Assembly: GCA_018713755.1 (NCBI GenBank)
Contig: DVOG01000191.1
Span: 1 to 6,056, forward strand
Source: Candidatus Spyradosoma merdigallinarum
GTDB lineage: Bacteria; Verrucomicrobiota; Verrucomicrobiia; Opitutales; UBA953
Length of the DNA: 6,056 nt
Direction of reading: 5' to 3'
Shown: piece after piece, positions 5,499 to 6,056 of the stretch
How the letters are laid out: each line of letters opens with the position of its first letter
Numbering within the stretch: position 1 is the first letter of the stretch
Program-made: the position numbers and the translations under genes
Notes under the pieces: generated by a model
Databases searched by the model: none
Told to the model about the DNA's origin: nothing
Seen by the model: the letters and a program-made list of their open reading frames with translations, nothing else

Positions 5499-6056
5499 TT
5501 CCGCCGCGGGCGCGGGAGCGGCGGCGGGCGTTTTCACGATGCCGTTCGGCGTGCGGAATTCCGGCGAAGCGAGCGCGCGGTTGAGGATTTCGATGTTCTT
5601 CGCGTCGCGGGAACGGTCGAGCTCCTTATGAAAAAGGTGATATTGCGCGCCGGCGAATTTCAGCGACTGGCGGCGCACGCCGTATTTCATCAGGCGCACT
5701 TCGAGCTCGGAATCCTCGCGGCCCCAGCCGGAAATGTCCTCGTTGTAGCCGTTGACGGCGAGCAGATCCTTTTTCCAGAAGCCCATGTTGCAGCCTTTGG
5801 AAATGTAGGGGACGCCGGCGCGGTAGCGTTCCCGCAGGAAAAGCGTCAGCGGCGGGACGCGCAGCGCGTTGACGCGGTTGCGCACGCCGCGGGAAAGCGG
5901 CGAAAGGCGGGCGTTCCCGCCGGAGAGGATTTCCCGCGTGCGGCTTTCCGTCAGCAGCGTCCGGCTGCCGCAGGTGAACCAGCCCGGGCGCGCCGCGGCG
6001 AGGTGGTCTTCGATGAAGCGCGGAGGGAGGATGCAGTCGCCGTCGATCTGCACAAT
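5493..6056 (-). CDS. Glycosyltransferase family 2, C-terminal part (partial)
   Basis: The last 187 residues of a gene cut by the right window edge. The GTG at 6051-6053 is an internal Val codon within IVQIDGDCIL, not a start, because the DGD (a DxD-type nucleotide-sugar/metal site) normally lies about 90 residues into a GT2 domain. The fragment then shows PYISKGCNMGFWKKDLLAVNGYNEDISGWGREDSELEVRLMKYG, written here in pieces: ISKGCNMGFWKKDLL, VNGYNEDISGWGREDSEL and EVRLMKYG. This matches the galactosyltransferase-like C-terminal domain PF02709, in which GWGxEDxxL carries acceptor and catalytic acidic residues. It is followed by YHLFHKE. The last dozen residues are an Ala/Pro-rich tail of low complexity. 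The likely role is adding a hexose or N-acetylhexosamine to the LPS or surface glycan; the sugar is unknown. It converges on the kinase gene with the ATPase gene in between. Confidence 0.9.
   Translation of the reverse strand: MVQIDGDCILPPRFIEDHLAAARPGWFTCGSRTLLTESRTREILSGGNARLSPLSRGVRNRVNALRVPPLTLFLRERYRAGVPYISKGCNMGFWKKDLLAVNGYNEDISGWGREDSELEVRLMKYGVRRQSLKFAGAQYHLFHKELDRSRDAKNIEILNRALASPEFRTPNGIVKTPAAAPAPAAER

Noticed and set aside
4198..5631. A 477-codon plus-strand frame opposite the ATPase gene.
   Set aside because: It is antisense to a gene with clear Walker motifs and a DUF4143 domain, lacks any recognisable domain and runs through the repeat region.

Overview
The window is most likely from a Gram-negative bacterium with lipopolysaccharide (LPS). 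It carries a surface-polysaccharide / LPS-core locus containing a WaaY-type LPS-core kinase, which only makes sense in a cell with a phosphorylated core. Sampled 60-base lines range from about 42% GC (within 175-2000) to about 77% GC (kinase gene). The mix of a GC-rich genome, a WaaY-like kinase, the galactofuranose pathway and an AAA/DUF4143 ATPase would fit the PVC group (Lentisphaerae/Verrucomicrobia-like), but that placement is a guess.

Layout. Plus strand, 1-3151: a tightly packed run of four genes. They are the 3' end of glf (UDP-galactopyranose mutase, cut by the window edge), a DUF4422 putative glycosyltransferase, a GT25 LPS glycosyltransferase and a GT4 glycosyltransferase. Junctions are ATGA, a 2-nt gap and TGATG, so translation is probably coupled. 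After 79 bases with a strong GC hairpin comes the plus-strand waaY-like kinase (3231-3986). On the minus strand, converging on it, are an AAA+/DUF4143 ATPase (4015-5361) and the 3' part of a GT2 glycosyltransferase (5493 to the window edge). There are no RNA genes, CRISPR arrays or recognisable transposases, and no gene-free stretch above 300 bases.

How the genes fit together. Glf would supply UDP-galactofuranose, the DUF4422, GT25, GT4 and GT2 proteins would transfer sugars onto a surface glycan, and the kinase would phosphorylate an inner-core sugar. The ATPase does not belong to this pathway.

Main points of interest. (1) A run of ten G lies in the DUF4422 gene, where a one-base slip would truncate the protein, so it is a candidate phase-variation switch. 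(2) The ATPase gene lies between two identical 23-bp direct repeats, each covering a stop codon, which suggests an inserted unit. (3) Three copies of a 15-bp sequence at 32-33 bp spacing sit immediately upstream of the ATPase start. (4) A 12-bp GC-rich motif follows the stop codon of three different genes.
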